A DNA stretch of 21,973 nt from Gemmatimonadales bacterium UBA4456 (GCA_002390225.1 DGOW01000019.1:50449-72421), one strand, 5' to 3'; numbered from the stretch's first letter, positions 14,780 to 21,973 are shown. Numbers and translations are program-made. Notes: generated from the letters alone by a model not told the origin.

Positions 14780-15891
14780 TCCACCTGACGGATCGGGACC
14801 AGCATTGCGTGGACGCCGTGGTCTTCGTCGTCGACAATGAGTCGAGCGAATACGGTGGCGAGCTGACCATGACAGGCCGCGTTCCCGATCCAGTCCTTAC
14901 CGGATTCCTCGCTCGGAGACTGCAGGACGAGCTCGCGGGTATCGTGTTCATACCTGGCGACGGTCTCGAGATCGCGCACGTTTGATCCGTGCCCCGTCTC
15001 CGTCATCGCGTAGCAGCCGGGAAGCTTCAGGGTTCCGATGCGATCCAGGTACGCTCGATGGTGCCGCTCCGTCCCCAGCTGAGCGACACTGCCGCCAAAC
15101 AGGCCGAACTGGACGCCGAACTTCACCAAGATGCTCAGGTCTCCGAACGCCAGAGTCTCGAACGCCGCGATCGAGGCACCGGTGTCACCGGACCCCCCGT
15201 ACGCCACCGGAAAGCCCAGCGCGCCGATTCCTTCGTCGGCTAGCAATTGTACACCGGCGAGTGTCCGTTCGCGGTACTCCGATGAGGACAGTTCTGTCGA
15301 GCCGTCTCCGAGGGGTCGGAGTTCGGAGCGTTGCATGAGATCCAGCACGCGGTCGCGGAGATCTACGCGTGGTCCGGCCATCCATGTGGCGAGCGTCCCA
15401 TGATCCGCGTCGTCTGCTAGGCTAGTGGACGTCAGTGGCGGCGCAGCCGAGCGTTCGGTCCCCGTCGCGTCGCGGGCAAGGAGCGCCCGGACCTGTTCAC
15501 CGCCGCCGAAGCCCAGATCGTCCTGCAGAGCTGTCAGCTTCGCCGTGGGAGCGCCTGACCACGCGTCATGCGCTTCGTGCCCGTCGAGCAGGCTCAGCCC
15601 CAGGTCGACGAGTGAGGATGGCGCCGATGCGCCATCCTGTGCTCCTCGCAGGATGCGCCTCAACAGAACCAGCGATCGGCGGTCTGGCGGCGACGCTGGG
15701 TCCATCCACAGGGCGAGCTCACCCCTGGCTGGCCCGACCAGGAGGTCGAGGTCGTCGAGGTGTCTGCAAAAGGTCTCGTGGTCCTCCTGGGAGAAGACGC
15801 CATCCCGCCAGATTGCAAGAGCCAGCGGGACGAAGGGGAGGAGTTCCGGGTACCGCTCTGGCCACCATTCTGACTGAGCACGCTGCTTCAT
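14668..15891 (-). CDS. Acyl-CoA oxidase/dehydrogenase family protein, truncated after the FAD beta domain
   Basis: A 407-codon frame; the first 374 or so residues read as an acyl-CoA dehydrogenase/oxidase of the long type with an N-terminal extension. Recognisable parts are ADEGIGALGFPVAYGGSGD (218-236), LAFGDLSILVKFGVQFGLFGG, the FAD-contact motif CYAMTETGHGSNVRDLET (293-310), and IGNAACHGQLATVFARL leading to HGVHAMLVPIRQVDGTV (358-374). Homology then stops abruptly and 33 unrelated residues follow to the stop. The normal continuation (GxKxGLNGVDN and the C-terminal helical domain carrying the catalytic base) is absent; related oxidases are usually 600-700 residues. The product is probably inactive. 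The ATG at 15891 has only a weak Shine-Dalgarno; TATGAT at 15911-15906 could be its -10. Whether the truncation is biological or an assembly join is not decidable from the sequence. Confidence 0.8.
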   Translation of the reverse strand: MKQRAQSEWWPERYPELLPFVPLALAIWRDGVFSQEDHETFCRHLDDLDLLVGPARGELALWMDPASPPDRRSLVLLRRILRGAQDGASAPSSLVDLGLSLLDGHEAHDAWSGAPTAKLTALQDDLGFGGGEQVRALLARDATGTERSAAPPLTSTSLADDADHGTLATWMAGPRVDLRDRVLDLMQRSELRPLGDGSTELSSSEYRERTLAGVQLLADEGIGALGFPVAYGGSGDTGASIAAFETLAFGDLSILVKFGVQFGLFGGSVAQLGTERHHRAYLDRIGTLKLPGCYAMTETGHGSNVRDLETVARYEHDTRELVLQSPSEESGKDWIGNAACHGQLATVFARLIVDDEDHGVHAMLVPIRQVDGTVPRIPTLPVTASRSRVYTVCIRIMKAHRWVSTGA

Positions 15892-15926
15892 CGTCGCTCA
15901 CCACGATCATAGGTATTCTTCCGCAC

Positions 15927-15955
15927 TTGACCCCCTCCTTTTCCGCTGACAACAT
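15927..15955 (+). promoter_or_regulatory. Candidate purE promoter
   Basis: TTGACC (15927-15932) is followed after 17 bases by CAACAT (15950-15955), about 50 bases before the purE ATG, in the divergent space between the truncated acyl-CoA dehydrogenase gene and purE. The -35 is the same hexamer as before tyrS; the -10 is a poor match. Confidence 0.33.
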
Positions 15956-16005
15956 CTGCGTTCTCGCAGCATAAACCGTACACAGCACGAACGAGGCAGG
16001 TCGAG

Positions 16006-16494
16006 ATGGCGCCGATCGTCGGGGTGGTCATGGGATCAAAGTCGGACTGGGAGACCATGCAGCATGCGGTCTCTACGCTCGAGGAGCTGGGCATTCAGAC
16101 TGAGGTCCGGGTTATGTCCGCACACCGTACACCCGACGTCGCGATCGAGTTCTCGGCAACCGCGGAAGAGCGGGGCCTCGAGATCATCATCGCCGCGGCT
16201 GGTGGTGCTGCCCATCTGGCGGGTGTCGTGGCCGCAAAAACGACGATTCCGGTGCTCGGGGTGCCTATGGTCGGCTGGTCACTCGATGGTCTTGACTCGC
16301 TACTTTCGACAGTGCAGATGCCGCGGGGCATTCCGGTCGGAACGCTCGCCATCGGCAAGGCGGGTGCGGTCAATGCCGCGCTTCTCGCCGGACAGATTCT
16401 CGGGCTGAAGTATCCCGAGATTTCCGAAGCGGTGAAGTCTGATCGTCGGAAGCGTCGGGACGCGATACTCGCTGACTCTGATCCGCGCGTCTGA
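16006..16494 (+). CDS. purE: N5-carboxyaminoimidazole ribonucleotide mutase
   Basis: A 162-residue class I PurE, which moves the carboxyl group of N5-CAIR to C4 to give CAIR in de novo purine synthesis. Conserved parts are VVMGSKSDWETM (7-18), MSAHRTPD with His40 (37-44), AAAGGAAHLAGVVAAKT (63-79), GVPM...LDGLDSLLSTVQMPRG (85-108) and GTLAIGKAGAVNAALLAGQIL. The length and motifs are those of the bacterial mutase rather than the animal carboxylase. The partner gene purK, often adjacent, is not present in this window. The ATG at 16006 is preceded by GAGG about nine bases away. A small inverted repeat lies directly after the stop codon. Confidence 0.96.
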   Translation: MAPIVGVVMGSKSDWETMQHAVSTLEELGIQTEVRVMSAHRTPDVAIEFSATAEERGLEIIIAAAGGAAHLAGVVAAKTTIPVLGVPMVGWSLDGLDSLLSTVQMPRGIPVGTLAIGKAGAVNAALLAGQILGLKYPEISEAVKSDRRKRRDAILADSDPRV

Positions 16495-16524
16495 TCACAT
16501 CGGTGTGACCCACAACTGATGTGA
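16495..16524 (+). terminator. Inverted repeat directly after purE
   Basis: TCACATC and GATGTGA (7 base pairs) enclose a 16-base loop that can itself fold (TGTG-ACC-CACA). It begins at the base after the purE stop codon. There is no following T tract, so it is a doubtful intrinsic terminator and may only protect the 3' end of the message. The remaining bases to about 16630 hold no gene I can support. Confidence 0.3.
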
Positions 16525-16632
16525 GTGCGCGGTCCGAGACGTATGTCCCCGACCACATCACGAGCCGCGTAGATCTGGTGCGGCGGCAGCGTGCCGAGTA
16601 GCGCCGGAAGAACCTTGCTCTGCACCAAACAG

Positions 16633-16661
16633 TTTCCTGAAAAACTTTTCCTCGGTATGGT
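16633..16661 (+). promoter_or_regulatory. Candidate greA promoter
   Basis: TTTCCT (16633-16638) is followed after 17 bases by TATGGT (16656-16661). Transcription would start near 16668, right at the foot of the large leader hairpin and about 100 bases before the greA ATG. The -10 is acceptable, the -35 weak. Confidence 0.4.
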
Positions 16662-16669
16662 ATCCGCTC

Positions 16670-16702
16670 ACTCCGCTGCCCCGCTGGCTGGGGCGGCGGA
16701 GT
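16670..16702 (+). promoter_or_regulatory. Strong hairpin in the greA leader
   Basis: ACTCCGCTGCCCC (16670-16682) pairs with GGGGCGGCGGAGT (16690-16702) over 13 base pairs with one G-U wobble and a 7-base loop. It is followed by GCTTTGTGCCC, which has only a short run of T. It lies 65 bases upstream of the greA start and could be an attenuator, a stable 5' cap of the greA transcript, or a weak terminator of read-through from purE. Confidence 0.6.
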
Positions 16703-16767
16703 GCTTTGTGCCCACCCCGGGTCCATTCGGGCCCGACGACGAATCCGGCTAGCAGTCGAGGATCATC

Positions 16768-17250
16768 ATGCTGGACGAAATTCGAGCAAAACTCGAAGCG
16801 GAAATCGTGCATCTCACGCACGAGTTGAACGTTGATCTGCCCCAGCGCATCAAGACGGCGATGGAGCATGGAGATCTGCGTGAGAACGCAGAATTCAAGG
16901 CCGCCAAGGAGCGTCAGGCGTTTGTAGAAGCACGTCTGAACCATCTCACGTCGAGAATGACCGAGTTGTCGAAGATCGACGTGAACGAAATGGTCTACGA
17001 CCGGGTAGGCTTCGGCTCCAAAGTGAAGATCCACGATATGGAGATGGGTGAGGACTTCACGTTTACGATAACGGCCGGTGATTTCATCGACCTCGATGGG
17101 GGTCAGGTTTCTCTCGCATCTCCGATCGGGCAGGGTCTGCTCGGCGCGGAGGAGGGTGAGGAAGTCAGGGTGCAACTGCCCGCAGGTGAGCGCCGCTACA
17201 AGGTCCTCGAGCTTTCGACCCTTCCTCAGCAGCTGGAGGGCAAAGGCTGA
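16768..17250 (+). CDS. greA: Transcript cleavage/elongation factor GreA
   Basis: A 160-residue GreA/GreB-family factor that enters the secondary channel of RNA polymerase and stimulates cleavage of backtracked RNA. The N-terminal coiled coil (about 1-75) carries the tip motif GDLRENAEFKAAKERQ with the acidic residues Asp36 and Glu39 that place the catalytic magnesium ion. The C-terminal globular domain (about 80-155) has VGFGSKVKIHDMEMGEDFTF and SPIGQGLLGAEEGEEVRVQLP. The length is normal. The Shine-Dalgarno GAGG is six bases before the ATG. A strong hairpin stands in its leader. The ABC transporter operon begins 25 bases downstream on the same strand, so read-through from greA is likely. Confidence 0.94.
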   Translation: MLDEIRAKLEAEIVHLTHELNVDLPQRIKTAMEHGDLRENAEFKAAKERQAFVEARLNHLTSRMTELSKIDVNEMVYDRVGFGSKVKIHDMEMGEDFTFTITAGDFIDLDGGQVSLASPIGQGLLGAEEGEEVRVQLPAGERRYKVLELSTLPQQLEGKG

Positions 17251-17275
17251 TCGAGGACCGGGAGATGACGCCCGG

Positions 17276-17965
17276 ATGAAGGAGACAGGTCCGTCGATCG
17301 AACTGGTCGGCGTCAGCAAGAGCTACCGGGAGGGTGAGCGCACTCACGACGTGCTCATCGATGCGTCAGCGACCATCCAATCGGGCGAGCGGGTCGCGAT
17401 TCTGGGGCCGTCCGGCTCAGGGAAATCCACCCTCCTGAACCTCGTCAGTGGTATTGACCAGCCTGATGCCGGTCGTGTGATCGTGGGCGGGATCGACATC
17501 GGAGGTCTGTCCGAGCGTGACCGTACCCTGTTCCGACGTGAGCGCATCGGCTTCGTCTTTCAGTTCTTCAATCTGCTGCCGACGCTCACGGCGCTGGAGA
17601 ATCTCATGCTCCCCCTCGAGCTCACGGAGCAGGCCAACGGTGCAGATGCGGAGTCCAGGGCGCAGACTCTGTTGGAGGCGGTCGCCCTTGGTGACCGAGC
17701 CGCGACCTTTCCAGACCGGCTCTCAGGCGGCGAGCAACAGCGCGTTGCCATCGCCCGGGCGCTGGTGCACCGGCCGGATCTTCTGCTCGCAGACGAGCCA
17801 ACAGGCAACCTCGACCAGGACACAGGGGAGCTCGTGATCGACCTGCTCGATGAGCTCGTCTCGGCCGCGGGCACAACACTCCTGGTCGTTACCCATGCGC
17901 GGTCTCTGGCCGAGCAAATGGACCGCATTCTCCGCGTTGATCACGGACGACTCGTCGAGGTATGA
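17276..17965 (+). CDS. ABC transporter ATPase (LolD/MacB/FtsE-like)
   Basis: A 229-residue ATPase of the group that works with FtsX-like permeases. The start is the ATG at 17276 (MKETGPSIELVGVSKSYREG); the frame is open further upstream, but that part overlaps greA in another frame. Motifs are complete: Walker A GPSGSGKST (44-52), Q-loop Gln96 in FQFFNLLPTLTALEN, signature LSGGEQQR (149-156), Walker B LLLADEP (169-175), D-loop NLD and H-loop His207 (VVTH). The family powers lipoprotein release, macrolide or peptide export, or cell-division signalling by mechanotransmission rather than classical import. The stop codon is separated by one base from the GTG of the permease, so both are co-translated. 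The neighbouring AttH-like lipoprotein gene suggests an AttEFGH-like system. Confidence 0.94.
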   Translation: MKETGPSIELVGVSKSYREGERTHDVLIDASATIQSGERVAILGPSGSGKSTLLNLVSGIDQPDAGRVIVGGIDIGGLSERDRTLFRRERIGFVFQFFNLLPTLTALENLMLPLELTEQANGADAESRAQTLLEAVALGDRAATFPDRLSGGEQQRVAIARALVHRPDLLLADEPTGNLDQDTGELVIDLLDELVSAAGTTLLVVTHARSLAEQMDRILRVDHGRLVEV

Positions 17966-17966
17966 C

Positions 17967-20522
17967 GTGAGACTCCTTTCTCGGGCGAGTGTCCGATATC
18001 TGCTCCAACACCGACTGCAGCTGATCCTGTCCATACTCGGCGTGTCTCTCGGTGTCGCGGTCGTCCTGTCTATCGACCTTGCGATCCAGAGCGCGCAGGC
18101 GGGCTTCCGCATCTCCGCCGAGACGGTATCCGGTCGAGCCACGCATGTGATTGTCAGCGACGGGGGATTCGTCGATGAGTCGCTCGTTGCGGATCTGCGT
18201 ATCAACTACGACGTAGCGGCTGTGGCTCCGGTGGTCGAGGGGTATGCCTCGTCCGTTTCTGTACCCGGGCGGGCGCTCCGCATTCTCGGCGTGGATCCGT
18301 TCTCTGAGGGACCCTTTCGGCCCTACGTGGCCGGGGGGGCATCCGGGTTCGACGTGTCCCGGATTCTGACGACTCGGGTCGGAGTGATTCTCGGGGGCAG
18401 GCTCGCCGGCACCGCCGGAGTAGAAGCGGGCGATACACTCTCCGTGCTCGTCGAAGGGCAGGCGTGGGAACTACCGGTGGTGGGCCTGGTCGACTCGGGT
18501 GACGAGCTGACCAGCTCCGGTCTGTCCGATGTATTGCTGATGGACATCGCGGGCGCTCAGGAGGTGCTGCGCCTCACCGGACTCGTGAGTCGAATCGACC
18601 TGCGTCTGGAGGACGAGGCGGTCGCAGTCACCTCTCCAGCGCGGATTGAGCAGATACGCGCTGCGCTCCCTGCTGGCGTCACACTACAGGCTGCAGGCAC
18701 GCGCACCGAGACGATGAGCGGAATGATTGCGGCGTTCGATGTGAACCTCACCGCACTCAGTTTGCTCGCGCTGATTTTCGGGATGTTTCTGATCTACAAC
18801 TCGGCCACCTTCTCCGTGGTGCAGCGAAGAGCCATTCTCGGTCGCCTGCGTGCGCTTGGCGTGACGCGTCAGGAGGTCATTCGAATGATCCTGACGGAGG
18901 CCGTCTGGATTGGTGCTGCGGGTGCGGTCCTGGGCGTCGCGCTCGGCTTTGTACTGGCTCAGGGGCTGGTTGGAATGGTGGCTGCGACCATCAATGATCT
19001 CTATTTCTCTGTGGCCGTCGAACGCGTCACGCTGGAACCGCATCTCTTTGCCAAGGCGGTGGTACTCGGTCTCGGCGCGACCGTGCTGGCTGCGTTGCCT
19101 CCGGCACTGGAAGCCTCTGGCGCGAACCCGCGGATGTCGTCCCTGCGCTCCGAGGTGGAGGCTCAGGCCCGTCGACTGGTGCCGCTCGCGGCGATGGCAG
19201 GGACCGCCATGTGCGCCATTGGTGCGGCCGTCCTCCTGATCCCGACGCGCAGCCTCCTGGTCAGCTTCACGGCATTGTTCTTTGTGATCACTGGGCTGGC
19301 ACTGATTACACCGGCGGGGACACTCTTCCTTGTGCGACTCGCGGGCCCGCTCGTGCGGGCGACCGGTGGTACCCTCGGGGTCATGGCTGCCCGAGGTGTA
19401 GGCAACAGCCTGAGCCGGACAGCTCCGGCGGTAGCCGCCCTGGTCGTAGCCGTCTCGGTCACGGTCGGACTTGGCGTCATGATTCAAAGCTTTCGAGGGA
19501 CACTGACCCAGTGGCTCGATGGGACACTGCAGGCTGACATCTACGTGTCACTCCCCGGACCGACCGAGTCGCGGGCGGCGGGGACGCTGTGGCCGGACCT
19601 GGTGGATGACTTCGTGGCTCATCCTGAGGTTGCAGGCTACAGCACCTACCGTGGCTTCGACCTCGTTCGGGGGGATGACGCCTTTCGGTTGGTCGCTCTC
19701 GAGCTTGATCCACGGGGAGAGAGCTCCTTCGACTTCGTAGAGGGGCAAGGCGACGAAGCCATGATTGGATTCCGCACCGGCGCGGGGGTCATCGTCTCGG
19801 AGCCGTACGCGTACCGGAGGGATGTCGGTGTCGGTGACGTCGTCGAGTTGACCGCGTCATCCGGTGCGGTCGAGGCTCCTATTCTCGGGGTCTTTTACGA
19901 CTACGGGTCGGAGCAGGGCACCGTCATCATGGGCCGGGTGCTGTACGATCAATACTTCGATGATCCCGGGATCACATCGCTTGGCCTCTTCCTCACGGAT
20001 GGATCGGACTCGGATCGTGTTGTAGAGGAGTTGCTTACGGGCGTGAGCGATGGGCGGACGGTGGTGGCGCGCACCAACGATAATCTGCGCTCAGCGTCAC
20101 TTGAGGTGTTCGATCGGACGTTCCGGGTCACGGCTGTGCTGCGCCTTCTCGCGTTTATCGTCGCTTTCGTCGGCGTGCTCAGTGCGCTGGCAGCGCTGCA
20201 GCTGGAGCGTGCACGCGAACTTGGACTTCTCCGGGCAACAGGGCTCACCCCCGGTCAGCTCGGACGGCTGGTAGTGACCCAGACCGGGTTGATTGGCCTG
20301 GCCGCGGGGGTACTCGCCGTGCCGATGGGCCTGATTCTCTCGGTTGTCATGATCTACGTGGTCAACAAACGGTCGTTCGGCTGGACGCTGAACATGCAGT
20401 TCGGCCCCGAGGTGATCGGTCAGGCAGTCGCTCTGGCGGTCGTCGGTGCGCTGCTGGCGGGTCTGTATCCGGCGTGGCGGATGTCGCGCACACCACCGGC
20501 GCTCGCGCTGAGGGGGGAGTGA
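17967..20522 (+). CDS. FtsX-like ABC transporter permease with two FtsX modules
   Basis: An 851-residue membrane protein. The start is GTG at 17967, with GAGG six bases upstream inside the end of the ATPase gene; earlier in-frame codons only overlap that gene. Layout: first membrane helix (about 14-33, LILSILGVSLGVAVVLSI), a large extracytoplasmic MacB-type domain (about 40-245), a group of helices (LTALSLLALIFGMFLIYNSA, WIGAAGAVLGVALGFVLAQG, VLGLGATVLAALPPALEA), more helices in the middle (from LAAMAGTAMCAIGAAVLLIP), a second helix plus extracytoplasmic domain (about 500-725), and three terminal helices. About ten membrane segments in all, as in AttF/YbbP-like permeases with two FtsX halves in one chain. 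It acts with the adjacent ATPase. Its stop overlaps the next start (TGATG). Confidence 0.92.
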   Translation: MRLLSRASVRYLLQHRLQLILSILGVSLGVAVVLSIDLAIQSAQAGFRISAETVSGRATHVIVSDGGFVDESLVADLRINYDVAAVAPVVEGYASSVSVPGRALRILGVDPFSEGPFRPYVAGGASGFDVSRILTTRVGVILGGRLAGTAGVEAGDTLSVLVEGQAWELPVVGLVDSGDELTSSGLSDVLLMDIAGAQEVLRLTGLVSRIDLRLEDEAVAVTSPARIEQIRAALPAGVTLQAAGTRTETMSGMIAAFDVNLTALSLLALIFGMFLIYNSATFSVVQRRAILGRLRALGVTRQEVIRMILTEAVWIGAAGAVLGVALGFVLAQGLVGMVAATINDLYFSVAVERVTLEPHLFAKAVVLGLGATVLAALPPALEASGANPRMSSLRSEVEAQARRLVPLAAMAGTAMCAIGAAVLLIPTRSLLVSFTALFFVITGLALITPAGTLFLVRLAGPLVRATGGTLGVMAARGVGNSLSRTAPAVAALVVAVSVTVGLGVMIQSFRGTLTQWLDGTLQADIYVSLPGPTESRAAGTLWPDLVDDFVAHPEVAGYSTYRGFDLVRGDDAFRLVALELDPRGESSFDFVEGQGDEAMIGFRTGAGVIVSEPYAYRRDVGVGDVVELTASSGAVEAPILGVFYDYGSEQGTVIMGRVLYDQYFDDPGITSLGLFLTDGSDSDRVVEELLTGVSDGRTVVARTNDNLRSASLEVFDRTFRVTAVLRLLAFIVAFVGVLSALAALQLERARELGLLRATGLTPGQLGRLVVTQTGLIGLAAGVLAVPMGLILSVVMIYVVNKRSFGWTLNMQFGPEVIGQAVALAVVGALLAGLYPAWRMSRTPPALALRGE

Positions 20523-21718
20523 TGATCAGATCCAACGGCCCTCGGGTATGTCAACGCCCGTATGTGTGGCTGGCGCTGTTCTCCGTTGTGGGTTTGATCA
20601 CAGGCTGTTCCCCGTCGTCATCGGCGGAGGCTACCGACGAGGGTGAGACGTTTCTTTCTCTGGTGGAGACACTCGGCGGAGCCGACACGGTCGGGTATGC
20701 GCGTGCCACCGAGATCCGTGACTTCAGTTTTCCTGAAGACCATGGCCCGCACGACGAATTCCGGACGGAGTGGTGGTACGTGACGGGGAACCTCGACGCA
20801 GAGGATGGGCGTGAGCTCGGCTTCCAGTACACGATCTTTCGTAGCTCCCTGTCACCGACGGACCCCGGCGGACCCTCCGCCTGGTCTACGAATCAGGCGT
20901 ACATGGGGCATTTCGCTCTGACTGACGTCACCAACAAGGACTTCCGGGCTTTCGAACTCTTTGCTCGGGGCGGTGGTGGGTTGGCAGGCTCTGTCAGTGA
21001 GCCGTTCGAGGTCTGGCTCGAAGACTGGCGGCTAGAGGGCGTGTCCGACGACGAGGTTTTTCCGATGCGTCTGATTGCCGACGGCGATGGCGTCGACCTC
21101 GACCTCATACTCGACTCGGGTAAGCCCTACGTACTCCAGGGAGAGTCCGGCCTGAGTCAGAAGGGAAGTGAACCGGGCAACGCGTCGTACTACTATGCGC
21201 ACACTCGGATGCCCACGGTGGGCCGGGTGGTGATCGATGGAGATACGCTTGCCGTGTCCGGGCTGGCGTGGCTGGATCGCGAGTGGTCGACATCGGCATT
21301 GTCCGATGGGCAGGTCGGCTGGGACTGGTTCGCGCTCCAGCTCGACGACGGCTGGGAGGTGATGGTGTACCAGCTGCGCCTGGATGACGGCACACCAGAT
21401 CCGTTGAGTGACGGTGTGCTCATCGACCCGAACGGGCGTCGAGTTCCGCTCGAGTGGGGTGGTGATGTCTCGGTCGAACCTACCGGCACATGGGCTTCAC
21501 CAGTGGACGGGGCCGTGTATCCGTCCGGCTGGAGGATCCGGGTGCCCACGCGGGGCTGGGACCTGACCGTGGTACCTGCTGTACGCGATCAGGAGTTGAG
21601 GGTTGCCTTCCGGTACTGGGAGGGGTCCGTGCGCGTCTCGGGATCCGGCGAGGGTGGCCGAGACGTCGCAGGCCGAGGTTACGTCGAGCTCACCGGGTAT
21701 GCTGGGCCGGGGCTCTAG
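20522..21718 (+). CDS. AttH/CrtC-like lipocalin-fold lipoprotein
   Basis: A 398-residue protein. The start ATG at 20522 shares its A with the permease stop (TGATG), a sign of translational coupling; GGGGGGAG lies just upstream. The signal peptide ends in a lipobox (LITGC, Cys29), so it is a lipoprotein. The family signature EFRTEWWYVTGNLDAEDG with FQYTIFRSSLSP (79-112) and, further on, WLDREWSTSAL...GWDWFALQLDDGWEVMVYQLR identify the AttH / carotenoid 1,2-hydratase-like lipocalin family. In AttEFGH-type clusters this protein accompanies an ABC ATPase and FtsX permeases, as here. A true carotenoid hydratase would be expected next to carotenoid genes, of which there are none, so a role in lipid or envelope handling with the transporter is more likely. 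Confidence 0.9.
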   Translation: MIRSNGPRVCQRPYVWLALFSVVGLITGCSPSSSAEATDEGETFLSLVETLGGADTVGYARATEIRDFSFPEDHGPHDEFRTEWWYVTGNLDAEDGRELGFQYTIFRSSLSPTDPGGPSAWSTNQAYMGHFALTDVTNKDFRAFELFARGGGGLAGSVSEPFEVWLEDWRLEGVSDDEVFPMRLIADGDGVDLDLILDSGKPYVLQGESGLSQKGSEPGNASYYYAHTRMPTVGRVVIDGDTLAVSGLAWLDREWSTSALSDGQVGWDWFALQLDDGWEVMVYQLRLDDGTPDPLSDGVLIDPNGRRVPLEWGGDVSVEPTGTWASPVDGAVYPSGWRIRVPTRGWDLTVVPAVRDQELRVAFRYWEGSVRVSGSGEGGRDVAGRGYVELTGYAGPGL

Positions 21719-21973
21719 CCTCCGGCTCTTACCCGCTCGACGAGCGCCAGCGCCTCCTCAACCTCTTCCGGCACGATCCAGTGGCCGATGTCGTAGTCGT
21801 CCGGCGTGAACGCGATCCCGGCCTCGGTCAGTGCATGCCGTCCCGAAACTGCCATGGAAAACGGGATCGCTGGGTCCTGCCGGCCGTGACCCCAGAAAAT
21901 CGGCGTCGCCGTGGCTGCGGCTGCACCCGTCGGTAGCTCCAGCCCTGCATGCACGAAGCCTGAGAAATTCCAG
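21715..21973 (-). CDS. Carboxylesterase/phospholipase-type alpha/beta hydrolase, C-terminal part (5' end outside window)
   Basis: The last 85 codons of a gene entering from the right edge: the frame is open to the window end and reads WNFSGFVHAGLELP across it, so a GTG at 21954 is not the true start. PIFWGHGRQDPAIPF contains the probable catalytic Asp and DYDIGHWIVPEEVEEA the catalytic His, the usual ending of the YpfH/carboxylesterase group (full length about 200-220 residues). The Ser of the nucleophile elbow would be just outside the window. Its stop codon and that of the AttH-like gene lie within one CTAG, so the two convergent genes overlap by 4 bases. Confidence 0.85.
   Translation of the reverse strand, partial: WNFSGFVHAGLELPTGAAAATATPIFWGHGRQDPAIPFSMAVSGRHALTEAGIAFTPDDYDIGHWIVPEEVEEALALVERVRAGG

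Noticed and set aside
16558..17319. Minus-strand open frame over greA (253 codons)
   Set aside because: It runs across greA, its leader hairpin and the start of the ABC ATPase gene in the opposite direction, and its sequence has no motif.
18684..19487. Long open frame on the minus strand opposite the FtsX permease (267 codons)
   Set aside because: The product is a low-complexity mix of Arg, His, Gln and Glu with no domain, lies wholly inside a well-supported gene, and is the sort of antisense frame GC-rich DNA produces.
20522..21718. Naming the AttH-like gene as a carotenoid hydratase (crtC)
   Set aside because: The fold fits, but there are no carotenoid genes nearby and the coupling to an ABC/FtsX pair points to an AttH-type role.
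1..21973. CRISPR array, insertion sequence, prophage or defence system
   Set aside because: No regularly spaced repeats, no transposase or integrase reading frame, and no recognisable defence protein were found on either strand.

Overview
The window looks like chromosomal DNA of a GC-rich, Gram-negative (diderm) bacterium. Signs of an outer membrane are a SusC/SusD-type TonB-dependent uptake pair, several lipoprotein signal peptides, periplasmic-looking proteins ending their signal peptides in Ala-Gln, and a lipocalin-type lipoprotein. SusC/SusD in GC-rich DNA, with a CGNR regulator, a cytochrome c/copper monooxygenase/TPR fusion, an M28 peptidase with a C-terminal beta domain and many small unknown lipoproteins, suggests Gemmatimonadota or a close relative. 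This is an inference from gene content; there is no rRNA or other phylogenetic marker except tyrS, purE and greA.

Layout. Positions 1-600 hold the 3' end of an ankyrin-repeat gene. A long minus-strand block follows (604-7804), transcribed from right to left: a small lipoprotein, a PKD-like lipoprotein, susC, susD, a strong intrinsic terminator, then two tandem, overlapping paralogous genes for secreted proteins with conserved histidines and an EF-hand loop. From 7928 on the plus strand comes the cytochrome c/PHM-type monooxygenase/TPR fusion. It converges on a minus-strand M28 peptidase (9707-11050). A CGNR/ABATE regulator (minus) and a lipoprotein alpha/beta hydrolase (plus) diverge from an AT-rich intergenic island with a palindrome. 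An alkyltransferase-like protein (minus) and tyrS (plus) diverge from each other. A minus-strand acyl-CoA oxidase/dehydrogenase gene is cut off in its FAD domain and runs into what reads as the tail of a different, outer-membrane beta-barrel gene; this is a deletion scar or an assembly join. The last part is a plus-strand series: purE, greA behind a strong leader hairpin, then a tightly coupled ABC ATPase, FtsX-like permease and AttH/CrtC-like lipoprotein. The 3' part of a carboxylesterase-type hydrolase enters from the right on the minus strand and shares its stop tetranucleotide with the AttH-like gene.

How the genes work together. Three units look functional as groups. The SusCD unit with its PKD lipoprotein is an outer-membrane uptake system of unknown substrate; no carbohydrate-active enzyme is next to it. 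The ABC/FtsX/AttH-like unit looks like a lipid or lipoprotein handling system of the envelope. The tandem EF-hand/His proteins look like a co-translated pair of metal-binding secreted proteins. tyrS, purE and greA are housekeeping genes.

The items most worth a second look are the EF-hand/His paralog pair, the heme-to-copper fusion enzyme, the acyl-CoA dehydrogenase/beta-barrel junction near 14770, the greA leader hairpin and the AT-rich palindromic region at 11758-11815. No tRNA, rRNA, CRISPR array, insertion sequence or prophage gene was seen, and once the gene starts are corrected no gene-free stretch is longer than about 280 bases.
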